Origin: Flavobacteriales bacterium
Lineage (GTDB): Bacteria; Bacteroidota; Bacteroidia; Flavobacteriales_D; Sanyastnellaceae
Direction of reading: 5' to 3'
Assembly: GCA_016722445.1 (NCBI GenBank)
Contig: JADKIZ010000001.1
Span: forward strand, 186,001 to 250,000
Length of the DNA: 64,000 nucleotides
In this document: in pieces, positions 41,777 through 50,804 of the stretch
How positions within the stretch are numbered: position 1 is the stretch's first letter
Layout of the letters: each line of letters begins with the position of its first letter
Notes under the pieces: generated by a model
The model's database searches: none
What the model was told of the DNA's origin: nothing
What the model saw: the letters and a program-made list of their open reading frames with translations, nothing else
Translations under genes and position numbers: made by a program

Positions 41777-43240
41777 TTGCGTACAATCGTTCTTCTCATA
41801 TTCATCATGAATTGTGTCCATTTATGTGCACAAACTTTTAATGAACGTTTATCGTTTTACTACAACAGCCTTGAAACGGGCATGGTTTGTCTCGAAGCGC
41901 AAGATCATTATTTGTTTATGGGCGGTTTTTATGATTCGCTTGGTATTCCTCATAGTGGAGTGATAGCTACTGATTATGGTGGTGGCGTGATACATAATTC
42001 GATTGTTTTTAACGATTCTACTATCTACATGACTGGATATTACACTTCAGCAACTTTACTTGAAGACGGTGTTTTAAGTTGTGGATTATTTACCACTCCA
42101 CCATATGACTTTACTGCTGGAATGTTGATTAAATTGGATTTACTTGGCGACACCCTATGGACTAAAATCATTCCACCAATAGATGGGGAGGAGTTGTTTC
42201 CAGCGGAGGCATTTAAAGTGAGCGATGGATATGTTGTATGTGGAGGTTCAGTTTCAGCTGATGGGGTTGGTAAAGGTTTGTTGATGAAGTTTGATGAAGA
42301 TGGAAACGAAGTATGGCGACAGGATTATTTACCCACATCCAATGAATCACCGATTCGATTGGTCAGTGCAGTGGAAATTCCTGGAGGCGGATTTTTGTTG
42401 GGCGGAGCGACGATGGCTGCCTTCAACTGGAATCACCTTGTGATCAAAACGGATTCTTTGGGCAATCAGATCTGGCGAAAAACCGAAGGGGATGAGTTTT
42501 CGAATTCTTTTGCGATGGTGGCCAATACAGCAGATGGTAAATATATTTTCGCAGGAGAAGATCAAAATGCCGAACAGTTTCACGATCGTTCACAAGTGAC
42601 AAAACTAAACACCAACGGTACTGTTGCTTGGACATATTATTATGGAGAAGAAGGTCCGGATTGTCTGGCGTTTTCGATTAAAGCACTAGATGATGGAGGC
42701 TTTGTATTTTGTGGCGGAGATAGGTCAGCCTGGGGAACGGCCTTCGGATACATTTGTAGAATAGACCAAAACGGTAATGAACTTTGGTATAGGAAGTATC
42801 AGCAAACAGCTGGCAACGAGTGCTTCGCTACTGACGTATCTCCGACAAGTGACGGCGGTTTTATTATGACCGGACTTCTCACTTCAAATTCAAACCTAAA
42901 CCTCCCCCAAGACATGTGGGCCATCAAGCTTGATAGTATGGGATGTTTGATACCGGGTTGTCAGGTGGGGATCATTGAAAAAGGAGAAGTCGCTGCCATG
43001 CGCGTTTATCCCAATCCTGCTGATGATTTCATCAATGTATTTGTAGAGTCGCAACAGGTTGGAGATTGTGCGCTGCATCTCTACGACCTACAAGGCAGAG
43101 AACTTCAATGCACCACAGTGCGCGAAAGCGGCAACACCTGGATGATGGATAGCGCCACACTTTCTCCCGGCACCTATCTATTGCAATTGCTTGTGGATGG
43201 GGCGGTGGTGAAAAGTGAGAAGGTGGTGGTGAGACATTGA
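41777..43240 (+). CDS. T9SS type A sorting-domain protein with repeated GGF beta-propeller motifs
   Basis: About 487 residues starting at the TTG at 41777, one base after the previous stop. That start gives a signal peptide LRTIVLLIFIMNCVHLCAQ matching the paralogue at 44344, whereas an upstream ATG (41729) would lie inside the preceding gene. The body has repeated motifs such as GGGFLLGGA, DGGFVFCGG and DGGFIMTG, suggesting a beta-propeller. The C-terminal domain (about the last 80 residues, from RVYPNPADDFINVF) is a type A T9SS sorting signal. It is adjacent and possibly coupled to the large surface protein, and duplicated downstream. Function unknown. Confidence 0.85.
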   Translation: MRTIVLLIFIMNCVHLCAQTFNERLSFYYNSLETGMVCLEAQDHYLFMGGFYDSLGIPHSGVIATDYGGGVIHNSIVFNDSTIYMTGYYTSATLLEDGVLSCGLFTTPPYDFTAGMLIKLDLLGDTLWTKIIPPIDGEELFPAEAFKVSDGYVVCGGSVSADGVGKGLLMKFDEDGNEVWRQDYLPTSNESPIRLVSAVEIPGGGFLLGGATMAAFNWNHLVIKTDSLGNQIWRKTEGDEFSNSFAMVANTADGKYIFAGEDQNAEQFHDRSQVTKLNTNGTVAWTYYYGEEGPDCLAFSIKALDDGGFVFCGGDRSAWGTAFGYICRIDQNGNELWYRKYQQTAGNECFATDVSPTSDGGFIMTGLLTSNSNLNLPQDMWAIKLDSMGCLIPGCQVGIIEKGEVAAMRVYPNPADDFINVFVESQQVGDCALHLYDLQGRELQCTTVRESGNTWMMDSATLSPGTYLLQLLVDGAVVKSEKVVVRH

Positions 43241-43244
43241 GGAA

Positions 43245-43272
43245 TTTAAGATTTAAGATTCAATATTTAATA
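43245..43272 (+). repeat. TTTAAGA-type heptamer array, left of repeat core 1
   Basis: Four 7-bp units in register (TTTAAGA, TTTAAGA, TTCAATA, TTTAATA) starting 4 bp after the stop at 43240. The next heptamer, TTGGCAA (43273), begins the repeated core. Confidence 0.8.
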
Positions 43273-43372
43273 TTGGCAAAAGACATGATGTTTCCTTCGA
43301 GAATTTCATCGCCTTGCGAAATATCTTTGTGGAGCGAGCAAGCCATTGAGTTGAAGCTAAATTCAAGCGCAA
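43273..43372 (+). repeat. Intergenic repeat core 1 (100 bp)
   Basis: Starts TTGGCAAAAGACATGATG and ends AAGCGCAA. It is closely similar to the core at 45722-45822 and to the partial core at 43408-43452. It is bounded on both sides by heptamer arrays. No coding potential is seen. Confidence 0.8.
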
Positions 43373-43407
43373 TCTTAAATATTAAATTTTGAATTTTAAA
43401 TTTCAGA
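43373..43407 (+). repeat. Heptamer array between repeat cores
   Basis: Five 7-bp units of the inverted type (TCTTAAA, TATTAAA, TTTTGAA, TTTTAAA, TTTCAGA). The following heptamer CTGGCAG starts a second core. The array and its flanks (43357-43452) are duplicated at 45671-45767. Confidence 0.8.
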
Positions 43408-44342
43408 CTGGCAGAAGACATTTTGTTTCATTAGAAAATTTTATCGCCCTTCCAAATTTGAATCCATGGCACATCACACAGGTACTTTTGTCCGCACTTC
43501 CATTAAGGCAAGAAGTCATGGTAATGTTGAAAGAATCAAGTTTACCGCAAGAATTCAAAGACATAGTCGAAGCAGGCCAATTCAAAGGGGTATCAGACAA
43601 AGAGATCTTTGAAAGCGACCTTGCGAGTTTGGCACAAGAGGCATCGGAGTTGCGTCAGGACTTGTTGCGCTATTTCCTTATCTTTGATGAAGACGCCAAT
43701 ACAGATGGCAACGAAATGCTTGAAGAATTTTTCATAGAAAACGAATCTGCAAATGACATCCACCTGTTGTCAGCACTTCGCAGAATCAATGGTGATTATG
43801 TTGGAGCCTATCAAGCATTGGCTGGAAGTTCAAACGACACACCAACCAAATACCTCTACAGACCCTTGTCCATTATTCTTGAATCCATGCAAAGCCAGCA
43901 ATACCCTATCCTCAACTCATCACACCTTGCTGAGATTGAAGGCATGAGTGTGAATGAAAATGAAGTGGGAAGTGCTCAAGCAAGGGCTTTGCATGCCTTG
44001 GTTTCAGAGGAAACATATCCTATGGAAATTGATACTCATTTTGATCATCTCAGAAGTTATACAGTGGATGAACCCAAAAAGCAAAATCAAATACCATTCA
44101 AAATCCAACCAATACCGGCAGATGATGTCGTTTGGTTGACTTTTCCATACCATCCGGGTATGGAAGAGATCAGTTTGTCTGTAATTGATATCCAAGGAAG
44201 AGAGGTATTCCATACCAACAATATCAATGCATGGGGCATTTTTGAGATCAATACCCATGATTGGTCTGCAGGCTTTTACTTGGTTAAATTAAGTATTGAT
44301 GGTCATAGTTTGGGCACTACGAAATTGGAAATACGACACTGA
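43389..44342 (+). pseudogene. 5'-truncated copy of the large T9SS surface protein
   Basis: Open reading frame of 317 codons whose residues from about 24 onward (LNPWHITQVLLSALPLR) align with the C-terminal third of the large surface protein (from about 40890). The helical region and the T9SS tail (SVIDIQGREV and FYLVKLSIDG) are included. The first 23 codons are not related: they read through an intergenic repeat core (43408-43455). The copy lacks a signal peptide, propeller and beta-helix, so it is most likely a remnant with no export, although the frame is intact. The breakpoint is at about 43455. The next gene follows as in the parent locus, so the pair was duplicated together. Confidence 0.75.
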
Positions 44343-44343
44343 G

Positions 44344-45706
44344 ATGAAAACTATTAGTTATATTCTTTTGTTGTCGCTGTTATTCAATACAAATATCTGT
44401 GCTCAAACTTTTAATAAAAGAATAACTTTTGATTATAACTCACCTGAAACGGGGAAAGCTTGCATCGAGGTTCAAAATCACTACCTCTTTTTTGGTGCGT
44501 TCTTTGACTCGACAGGGGTTCCGCACACGGGAATTTCAACTATTGACTATTTTGGAGAGGAAGTTTATTCTACTAGAGTTTTTTCCGATAGTACTATTTT
44601 TCAAATGGAATATTACTCCGGTATTTTCGAATATTCCGATACCATTGTAGGCACCGGGGTCTATTCAATACCCCCATATGATTTATTTACTGGGATGCTT
44701 GTGGTTTTTAACTCGTTTGGAGATACCATATTCACAAAAGTGATACAACCGGAGCCCAATGAATTAATTCTTCCTGGTAAGGCATTGAAAGTAGATGATG
44801 GTTTTGTGGTATGCGGTCAATTTGCTTTTCCCGACAGCATTTCAGGCGGTGGTTTTTTGATGAAGTTCGATCTGAACGGCAATTTCTTATGGCGAAAAAA
44901 CTATATGCCTGTTGCAGATGACGCACCGATCAGGTTGGTCAGTGCTGTGCAATTGCCAAATGGTGGATTTCTCTTGGGTGGTGCTACCATGTATTGGGAT
45001 AATTGGAACCATCTGGTGATCAAAACCGATTCACTTGGTGCAGATTTGGAGAAAGAATGAGGGTGATGAGTATTCCAATGGATTTGCAAAAGTCGCGCTC
45101 ACTGCGGACGGGAAATATATTTTCGCTGGGCAAGATCAAAATGCAGTTCAAAATCAATCGAGGTCACAGGTAACAAAATTGGATATCAATAACACCGTTT
45201 TATGGACACATTTTTACGGAGAAATTGGTTGGGGTTGTTTGGCTTTCTCCATTAAGGCGTTGCCTGACGGTGGCTTCGTTTTTTGTGGCGGTGATGGTTC
45301 GTTCGGTGGTGCCTACGGCTATATCTGTAGAATTGACCAAGATGGCAATGAGCTTTGGTATAGAAAATACAGGCAAACGGAAGGAAATGAATGTTTCGCA
45401 ACTGATGTAAATCCGACTACCGATGGCGGTTTTATCATGACAGGTTTATTGCAACCCGATAACCAACTTGACCTCCCCCAAGACATGTGGGCGATCAAGC
45501 TTGATAGCATGGGTTGTTTGATTCCGGGATGTCAGGTGGGGATTATTGAAAAGGGCGAAGTCGCTGCTATGCGTATTTATCCCAATCCTGCAGATGATTT
45601 CATCAATGTATTTGTAGAGTCGCAACAGGTTGGAGATTGTGCGCTGCATCTCTACGACCTACAAGGCAGACTAAATTCAAGCGCAATCTTAAATATTAAA
45701 TTTTGA
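44344..45706 (+). pseudogene. Paralogue of the 41777-43240 protein, frameshifted and 3'-truncated
   Basis: Starts ATG at 44344 with signal peptide MKTISYILLLSLLFNTNICAQ and the same TFNKR opening as its upstream paralogue. The frame is lost at about 45038-45042: GGTGCAGATTTGG must lose one base or gain two to give QIWRKNEGDE. The second frame then follows the paralogue closely through PNPADDFINVF to HLYDLQGR at about 45670. There the match stops abruptly and the sequence switches to an intergenic repeat, adding LNSSAILNIKF before the stop. About 45 residues of the T9SS sorting domain are missing, so secretion is likely lost. The first break may be a consensus error, but the 3' truncation is structural. 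Confidence 0.78.
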
Positions 45707-45721
45707 ATTTTAAATTTCAGA
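45687..45721 (+). repeat. Heptamer array, duplicate of 43373-43407
   Basis: The same five units as at 43373-43407 in the same order. The preceding 16 bp (45671-45686) are the end of repeat core 1. The stop codon of the truncated gene (45704-45706) lies in this array. Confidence 0.8.
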
Positions 45722-45822
45722 CTGGCAGAAGACATATTGTTTCATTAGAAAATTTCATCGCCCTTCCAAACGATCTTAGTTGGGCGAGCAAACAATAGTG
45801 TTGAAGCTAAATTAAAGCGCAA
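45722..45822 (+). repeat. Intergenic repeat core 3 (101 bp, complete)
   Basis: Starts CTGGCAGAAGACATATTG and ends AAGCGCAA, matching core 1 along its length. Its right tail is of a different heptamer type from core 1. Confidence 0.78.
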
Positions 45823-45850
45823 CCTTGAACTTTGAACCTTGAACACAGAA
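45823..45850 (+). repeat. CCTTGAA-type heptamer array
   Basis: Units CCTTGAA, CTTTGAA, CCTTGAA, CACAGAA in 7-bp register directly after the repeat core. Confidence 0.8.
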
Positions 45851-45896
45851 CATTAAGCGCCATTATTTTTTACATTTGACAAGAAGTGTTTTTCAC

Positions 45897-46050
45897 AATA
45901 GTTGACATTACCGGACGTGAGGTGATGAGGAAAGAAATGAGTCAACTCAATGGCATACATGATATGAATACCACCAATTGGAATTCAGGAGTTTATCTGG
46001 TTGAGATCTTTATTGATGATCTTTCCATTGGAGTTCAGAAAATCGAAGTC
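45897..46050 (+). pseudogene. C-terminal T9SS-tail fragment of the large surface protein
   Basis: Encodes about 50 residues (VDITGREVMRKEMSQLNGI onward to VQKIEV) nearly identical to the very end of the large surface protein at 41620-41765. Only the last part of the sorting domain remains, with no start or upstream gene. Homology ends at about 46050, where the sequence becomes the minus-strand glycosyltransferase gene. The true stop of the parent (QH then TAA) is missing. Confidence 0.75.
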
Positions 46051-47313
46051 ACCACTGTTCACATGCTCAAATCCCCCTTTATCATAATTCGCGACAAACA
46101 CAAACGGTTTTTGATGGATGTATTCGTTGTAATTCCAGTAGTCATATTGATTTTTACCTCCATCTTCATTGTTGATGGAATGAGCGATTCCACCGGTATA
46201 AAACATATATAGTGAAGGATTCTGGTATGAATTCATGAAACAAACAGGTTGATCACCAGCCACCTCTTGAAGCGTCAACATTTTCGCTTTGTTGCGATGA
46301 AATTCACGATGAAGTCGCGGAATAAAATCGACCATCAATCCAATGCGACCTATGGTGATGACAAAAACGAAAAAACCAAGACCAAATTTTAGCCCTGATT
46401 TTATTTCAATATGCAACAACATCAAATACACCGCGACGAATGAGAGAGGTGCTGTCCAATGAGGCTCTACTCTACCCCGAGTGCTATCGAAGAGAAAAAA
46501 CAGCAAGAGTCCGACAAAAAACCATCGTAATGATTTTTCAAAATCATCCTGCGCTTTTGTTTTCACCAGCAGCCAAATTGTCGTGATGAAAACGATCGGA
46601 TTGAACACCAGAAATTGTCCTCCAGCATAACCCAAAATGTGTTTCAACTCCCACTTGTCTGAATTGCGATCATTCAAATGAAATTTCACAGTTGGCAGGT
46701 CATTTACAATTTGCCAGATGATATGTGGTGAATAAAGCACAATGCCAATCAATCCACCCAGCCAGAAATATTTATTGAACCACAATTTCACATGAGGCAA
46801 CATCATCAACACAATGATGAAAAAACCGTGGTATTTGCTCCACATCAATGCAGCCATGGCGACACCCAGTAAAAGTGAGATGCGGAGGTTTTGCTCCTCA
46901 AGAAATGCTTTCCACACGTGAAGATAAATGGCTACAGCGAGTAAAAGCGGAACATCCGGAGTAGCCATAAATCCATAAATGCTCAAGACTGGAATACTGA
47001 GCACAAGAAGAACGAATGCAGTGAGTGACTGCGGTTTGATCAATTTCCATATCAAAAAAATGGTGAGCGCATTTGCCAAAGCGATGAGCAATCTCACTCC
47101 TAACTCACTTCGAAAAATCCCATAGCCGATTTTGATCATGGCACCGATCAAAGGCGGATGATCGCGAAAACCCCAATCGAGGTTTTGGCCATGCATCCAA
47201 TATAGCGCTTCATCACCTGTAAGTTCGGTGAATGCAGCCTGAAACAGATTGACAATCAGGACAAGAAACAAAAAAAAGGAAATGTTCGAATAATTTCTGA
47301 ATGACAAGTTCAT
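45985..47313 (-). CDS. ArnT/PMT-like glycosyltransferase (GT39 superfamily), altered C-terminus
   Basis: About 442-residue integral membrane protein with roughly ten hydrophobic segments. The first periplasmic loop has the family's acidic motif (LTGDEALYWMH) followed by FRDHPPLIGAMIK, typical of GT-C glycosyltransferases that move sugars from polyprenyl-phosphate donors onto lipid A or proteins. The start is the ATG at 47313; a TTG two codons earlier is less likely. The last 22 codons or so (from about 46050 to 45985) are read antisense through the T9SS-tail remnant, so the natural C-terminus has been replaced at a rearrangement point. The membrane core looks intact and activity may be preserved. 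Confidence 0.85.
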   Translation of the reverse strand: MNLSFRNYSNISFFLFLVLIVNLFQAAFTELTGDEALYWMHGQNLDWGFRDHPPLIGAMIKIGYGIFRSELGVRLLIALANALTIFLIWKLIKPQSLTAFVLLVLSIPVLSIYGFMATPDVPLLLAVAIYLHVWKAFLEEQNLRISLLLGVAMAALMWSKYHGFFIIVLMMLPHVKLWFNKYFWLGGLIGIVLYSPHIIWQIVNDLPTVKFHLNDRNSDKWELKHILGYAGGQFLVFNPIVFITTIWLLVKTKAQDDFEKSLRWFFVGLLLFFLFDSTRGRVEPHWTAPLSFVAVYLMLLHIEIKSGLKFGLGFFVFVITIGRIGLMVDFIPRLHREFHRNKAKMLTLQEVAGDQPVCFMNSYQNPSLYMFYTGGIAHSINNEDGGKNQYDYWNYNEYIHQKPFVFVANYDKGGFEHVNSGDFDFLNSNGKIINKDLNQINS

Positions 47314-47374
47314 AAACAAATATGGCCAATTGCGAGATTACCAGTCAACGGCAAACATCATAAGTATGTTGTGT

Positions 47375-47403
47375 TTTGAATAAGCTGGCGATTACTATCT
47401 TCG
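47375..47403 (+). promoter_or_regulatory. Candidate Bacteroidota promoter for dnaG
   Basis: TTTG at 47375-47378 and TATCTTCG at 47396-47403 (one mismatch to TAnnTTTG), 17 bp apart, lie upstream of the TTG start at 47429. The spacing is slightly short of the usual 19 bp. Confidence 0.4.
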
Positions 47404-47428
47404 CCCTCCGCTGTAATTACCCGAACAA

Positions 47429-49390
47429 TTGATTTCCCGCGACACCATAGACAAAATCTATCAGGCCGCCATCATCGAAGATGTGGTTGGGGAATTTGTG
47501 CATTTGAAAAAAAGCGGTTCGGCTTACAAAGGCCTTTCACCTTTTGCCAATGAAAAAACGCCTTCGTTTTTTGTGGTTCCAGCAAAAGGCATTTACAAAG
47601 ATTTTTCTTCCGGTAAAGGTGGCAATGTGGTGGATTTCCTCATGCAACATGAGAAGCTGAGCTATCCGGAAGCATTGCGTTGGCTGGCGGCAAGGTATCA
47701 GATCGAAATTGAAGAAGATCAGCAAACAGCAGAGCAACAACAAGAAAAAAGCGAAAGAGAACAGCTCAGCATCGTTACTGAATTTGCTGCAAAATATTTT
47801 CAGGAAACACTTCACAATACCGAAGAAGGCAAGGCCATCGGACTTTCCTATTTCCAGGAACGTGGATTTCGCGAGGACATCATCAACAAGTTTCAGTTGG
47901 GATATTGTCCCGATAAATGGGACGCTATGACCAAAGCTGCGCTTGAGCAGCAATACAAATCGGAGTACCTCATCAAAGCAGGACTAACACGTGAGCGTGA
48001 TGGATCGCTTTACGATTTTTTCCGAGGTCGTGTCATGTTTCCCATCCACAACATCAGTGGAAAAGTGATTGCTTTTGGCGGTAGAACGCTCAAGGCAGAA
48101 AAAGAGATTGCGAAATATTTCAATTCACCGGAGAGCGAGTTGTACATCAAGAGCAATGTGCTCTACGGTATGAATTTCGCGAAAAACGCCATCGTAAAAA
48201 CCGACATGTGTTATCTCGTGGAGGGTTATACGGATGTCATCAGCATGCATCAGGCGGGTGTTGAGAATGTCGTAGCGAGTTCAGGAACCAGCCTTACTGA
48301 AGGACAGATACGACTCATCCGAAGATACACGCAAAACATCACCATACTTTATGATGGTGACAGTGCGGGTATCAAGGCATCTTTTAGGGGAATTGATATG
48401 ATCTTGAAAGAAGGCATGAATGTTCGTGTCCTTCTTTTCCCAGATGGTGATGATCCGGACAGTTTTGCACGAAAGCATAGTTCACAGGAGATACAGGATT
48501 TTATCGGAACAAATGCCCGTGATTTCATTTCCTTCAAAACATCCCTTCTTTTAGAAGATGCAGGTCATGATCCGGTAAAACGCGCTGCGCTCATTCGGGG
48601 CATTGTAGATAGCATTGCGCTGATACCAGATGGTATCACGCGCAGTGTTTATGTGCAGGAATGCAGCAGGTTGCTCAATATGCAGGAACAGGTTTTGTTG
48701 ACAGAACTCAACAAAGTCATCCTCACCAATTACAAGAAGGACAATAAATCAGCTCCCAACACACCGGAAGAACTTCCTGTTCTCGAAGAAATTCCAGCCG
48801 ATGGTGTACCTGGTTCTGATAGTGAAGAAATCACACTTTATTTTCAGGAAAAAGATCTTGTGAGATTGTTGCTCAACTATGGCGACAAACCGGTTGAAAT
48901 TTCCATTACCAATGAAGACGGGCATGAGGAAAAACACATGGTTAGTGTGGCCGAGTATCTCATCGCCAATATTGAACTCGACGAGATACAACTGATGACG
49001 CCTGTTTATGCCAACATCTACAAGGAGTATGTTGAATTTATCGGCAGAGAGGAAATTCCACAGGCATTGAATTTCACCCAGCATAGCGACAACCATATTT
49101 CATCGGAAAGTTCAGGATTGATGGTGAGCCCTTATCAGCTCAGTGACAATTGGACAACGCGTCATATGATTTATCCTGAGACGGAAGAAATGTTGCTTCG
49201 CAAAGCGGTAAAGGATTGCATTTACAGATTGAAACTCTGGCGTGTCAAACACATTGCAGGTGAACTCGACAAAGAGATCGCCGAATCTTCAGACAACGAA
49301 GAAAAACTCGAAGCCCTGATGAAAGAAAAGATGTTGCTCAATAAAGCCAAACTGGAAATTGCCAAATATTTCGGAACGGCATTGTTCTAA
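47429..49390 (+). CDS. dnaG: DNA primase
   Basis: 653-residue primase that makes RNA primers at the replication fork. It starts at TTG with MISRDTIDKIYQAA and has an N-terminal CHC2-type domain (about 1-100), a catalytic core (about 110-250) and a TOPRIM domain with YLVEGYTDVIS and YDGDSAGIK. A C-terminal helicase-interaction region ends in MKEKMLLNKAKLEIAKYF. The usual zinc ligands are absent: CPFH is replaced by SPFANEKTPSF, and the CFGCG region by DFSSGKGGN. Otherwise the domain is intact, so this looks like a zinc-less form rather than a broken gene. It is divergent from the glycosyltransferase gene and convergent with the dockerin gene (5-bp gap). Confidence 0.95.
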   Translation: MISRDTIDKIYQAAIIEDVVGEFVHLKKSGSAYKGLSPFANEKTPSFFVVPAKGIYKDFSSGKGGNVVDFLMQHEKLSYPEALRWLAARYQIEIEEDQQTAEQQQEKSEREQLSIVTEFAAKYFQETLHNTEEGKAIGLSYFQERGFREDIINKFQLGYCPDKWDAMTKAALEQQYKSEYLIKAGLTRERDGSLYDFFRGRVMFPIHNISGKVIAFGGRTLKAEKEIAKYFNSPESELYIKSNVLYGMNFAKNAIVKTDMCYLVEGYTDVISMHQAGVENVVASSGTSLTEGQIRLIRRYTQNITILYDGDSAGIKASFRGIDMILKEGMNVRVLLFPDGDDPDSFARKHSSQEIQDFIGTNARDFISFKTSLLLEDAGHDPVKRAALIRGIVDSIALIPDGITRSVYVQECSRLLNMQEQVLLTELNKVILTNYKKDNKSAPNTPEELPVLEEIPADGVPGSDSEEITLYFQEKDLVRLLLNYGDKPVEISITNEDGHEEKHMVSVAEYLIANIELDEIQLMTPVYANIYKEYVEFIGREEIPQALNFTQHSDNHISSESSGLMVSPYQLSDNWTTRHMIYPETEEMLLRKAVKDCIYRLKLWRVKHIAGELDKEIAESSDNEEKLEALMKEKMLLNKAKLEIAKYFGTALF

Positions 49391-49395
49391 AAAAA

Positions 49396-50706
49396 TCAAT
49401 CACACATTGTTCCGTAACTGGCTATCACAACAATAAGATCAAGGACATTCACGACACCATCCTGGTTCAGATCGGTAGCTTCATTCTCTGTGAGAAAATT
49501 GCCAATTACTTCCATCACGTCTTGGCTTGTCACCCAATGATCACCATTGACATCAGCGATACAAGGTGACTCATGACAAGGCAATTCACTATCAGACGGA
49601 ACTATCACACTAAATTGATACGACCTTGCGATACTGCATGCCATCGCGTCTATAGATACAGTAACGAGGTGATCATTGCTATCTTCGAGATTGCCCATCG
49701 CATAAGATAGTGTATAATCAACAGGTTCGTCACAATTGTAGGATAGCCATTCAGGCTGCCACTCATCGAGTTGGCATGGAGTGAAGACAGTACCAGCAAG
49801 TGGCATATTAGCCAAAAGAGGCCCGTGGATGTCACATGTATTGATGGATTGAACAGCAACCGTGGAATTCTCGCAAGGATCAGAAGCGGTGTAAACGTAT
49901 TGTAATTCAGGTTGAGAGTCATCACATTCATGTTTGAACATAAAATCACCGTGAATATTAGCCGTTGGGATGGTATCTCCATTGTTTATTAGAATACCAT
50001 CCGCATTAAACCATCCGCCAGAACCAAATTCAGGAGAATAATTATTTGCACCTAAGCCAACTTGATAACCATAAGCCTGGTTAACCGGAGAGTGCGTTAG
50101 ATTGAAATAGCTGCCCTCAAAATCACCTGTTCCAACAAGAGTTGCATCTGACATAACATAATACATCCAATCTGGGTGATTAGCACCTACACCTTCACAA
50201 TCGGCCTTAAAAAATCTGTAAGGAATAGATGACCATTCGTCCCAAGTCATTCCATCAATAAAATTTGCCTGAATAATAAACCCTCCATTTGGATAAGAAA
50301 TCGAATGAATTGTAGCGGAAATTTGAGCCGTTCCATCTGAATTTGGAATCCATTCACCGTTGTCTAATGCATAGTAACTATAAACGAAGGGTACACTGAA
50401 CAGCATCATACACGATTCATAAGCGTACAAACAAAGGTTTGACCCTAAGTCAGGCTGTATAAGTTCACAAGCATCTGAAGGAGTTGATATCTGCAATTGA
50501 CTAGTGATTACAACCATTTCTCCGGAATCATCCGAAGCTGCGGCCTCGGGCTGAGGATAGCCACAAAACCCATCGCCAACAGATGTTGCAACATTTAATA
50601 CCGGCGGTGTAGAATCATTCCCATTGCAGTCAGATTGGGACAAAAAAGCCTTGGTAGATAGCACTAAAGCAAGCAACAGCGTAGATTTGAGTAGAAGGTT
50701 AAGCAT
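49396..50706 (-). CDS. Secreted protein with C-terminal dockerin type I domain (copy 1)
   Basis: 436 residues with a signal peptide (MLNLLLKSTLLLALVLSTKAFLS), an all-beta N-terminal half with paired cysteines, and a central stretch with MTWDEWSSIPYRFFKADC and YGYQVGLGANNYSPE. I recognise this as a Bacteroidota extracellular region without a known function. The C-terminus (about 385-436) is a dockerin-like pair of calcium loops: DVNGDHWVTSQD and DLNQDGVVNVLD. It lacks a T9SS sorting domain, so the dockerin may be its attachment or stability module. It is a tandem paralogue of the next gene upstream (98-bp gap). Confidence 0.8.
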   Translation of the reverse strand: MLNLLLKSTLLLALVLSTKAFLSQSDCNGNDSTPPVLNVATSVGDGFCGYPQPEAAASDDSGEMVVITSQLQISTPSDACELIQPDLGSNLCLYAYESCMMLFSVPFVYSYYALDNGEWIPNSDGTAQISATIHSISYPNGGFIIQANFIDGMTWDEWSSIPYRFFKADCEGVGANHPDWMYYVMSDATLVGTGDFEGSYFNLTHSPVNQAYGYQVGLGANNYSPEFGSGGWFNADGILINNGDTIPTANIHGDFMFKHECDDSQPELQYVYTASDPCENSTVAVQSINTCDIHGPLLANMPLAGTVFTPCQLDEWQPEWLSYNCDEPVDYTLSYAMGNLEDSNDHLVTVSIDAMACSIARSYQFSVIVPSDSELPCHESPCIADVNGDHWVTSQDVMEVIGNFLTENEATDLNQDGVVNVLDLIVVIASYGTMCD

Positions 50707-50804
50707 GTGAAATGGTTTTCATGTTCGACCAAAAATACGTCGAATGATTGCAACTCCTACCAATTATCTAAGTCGTTTGGAACTGAGTTCCTATTAGTAT
50801 CAGA

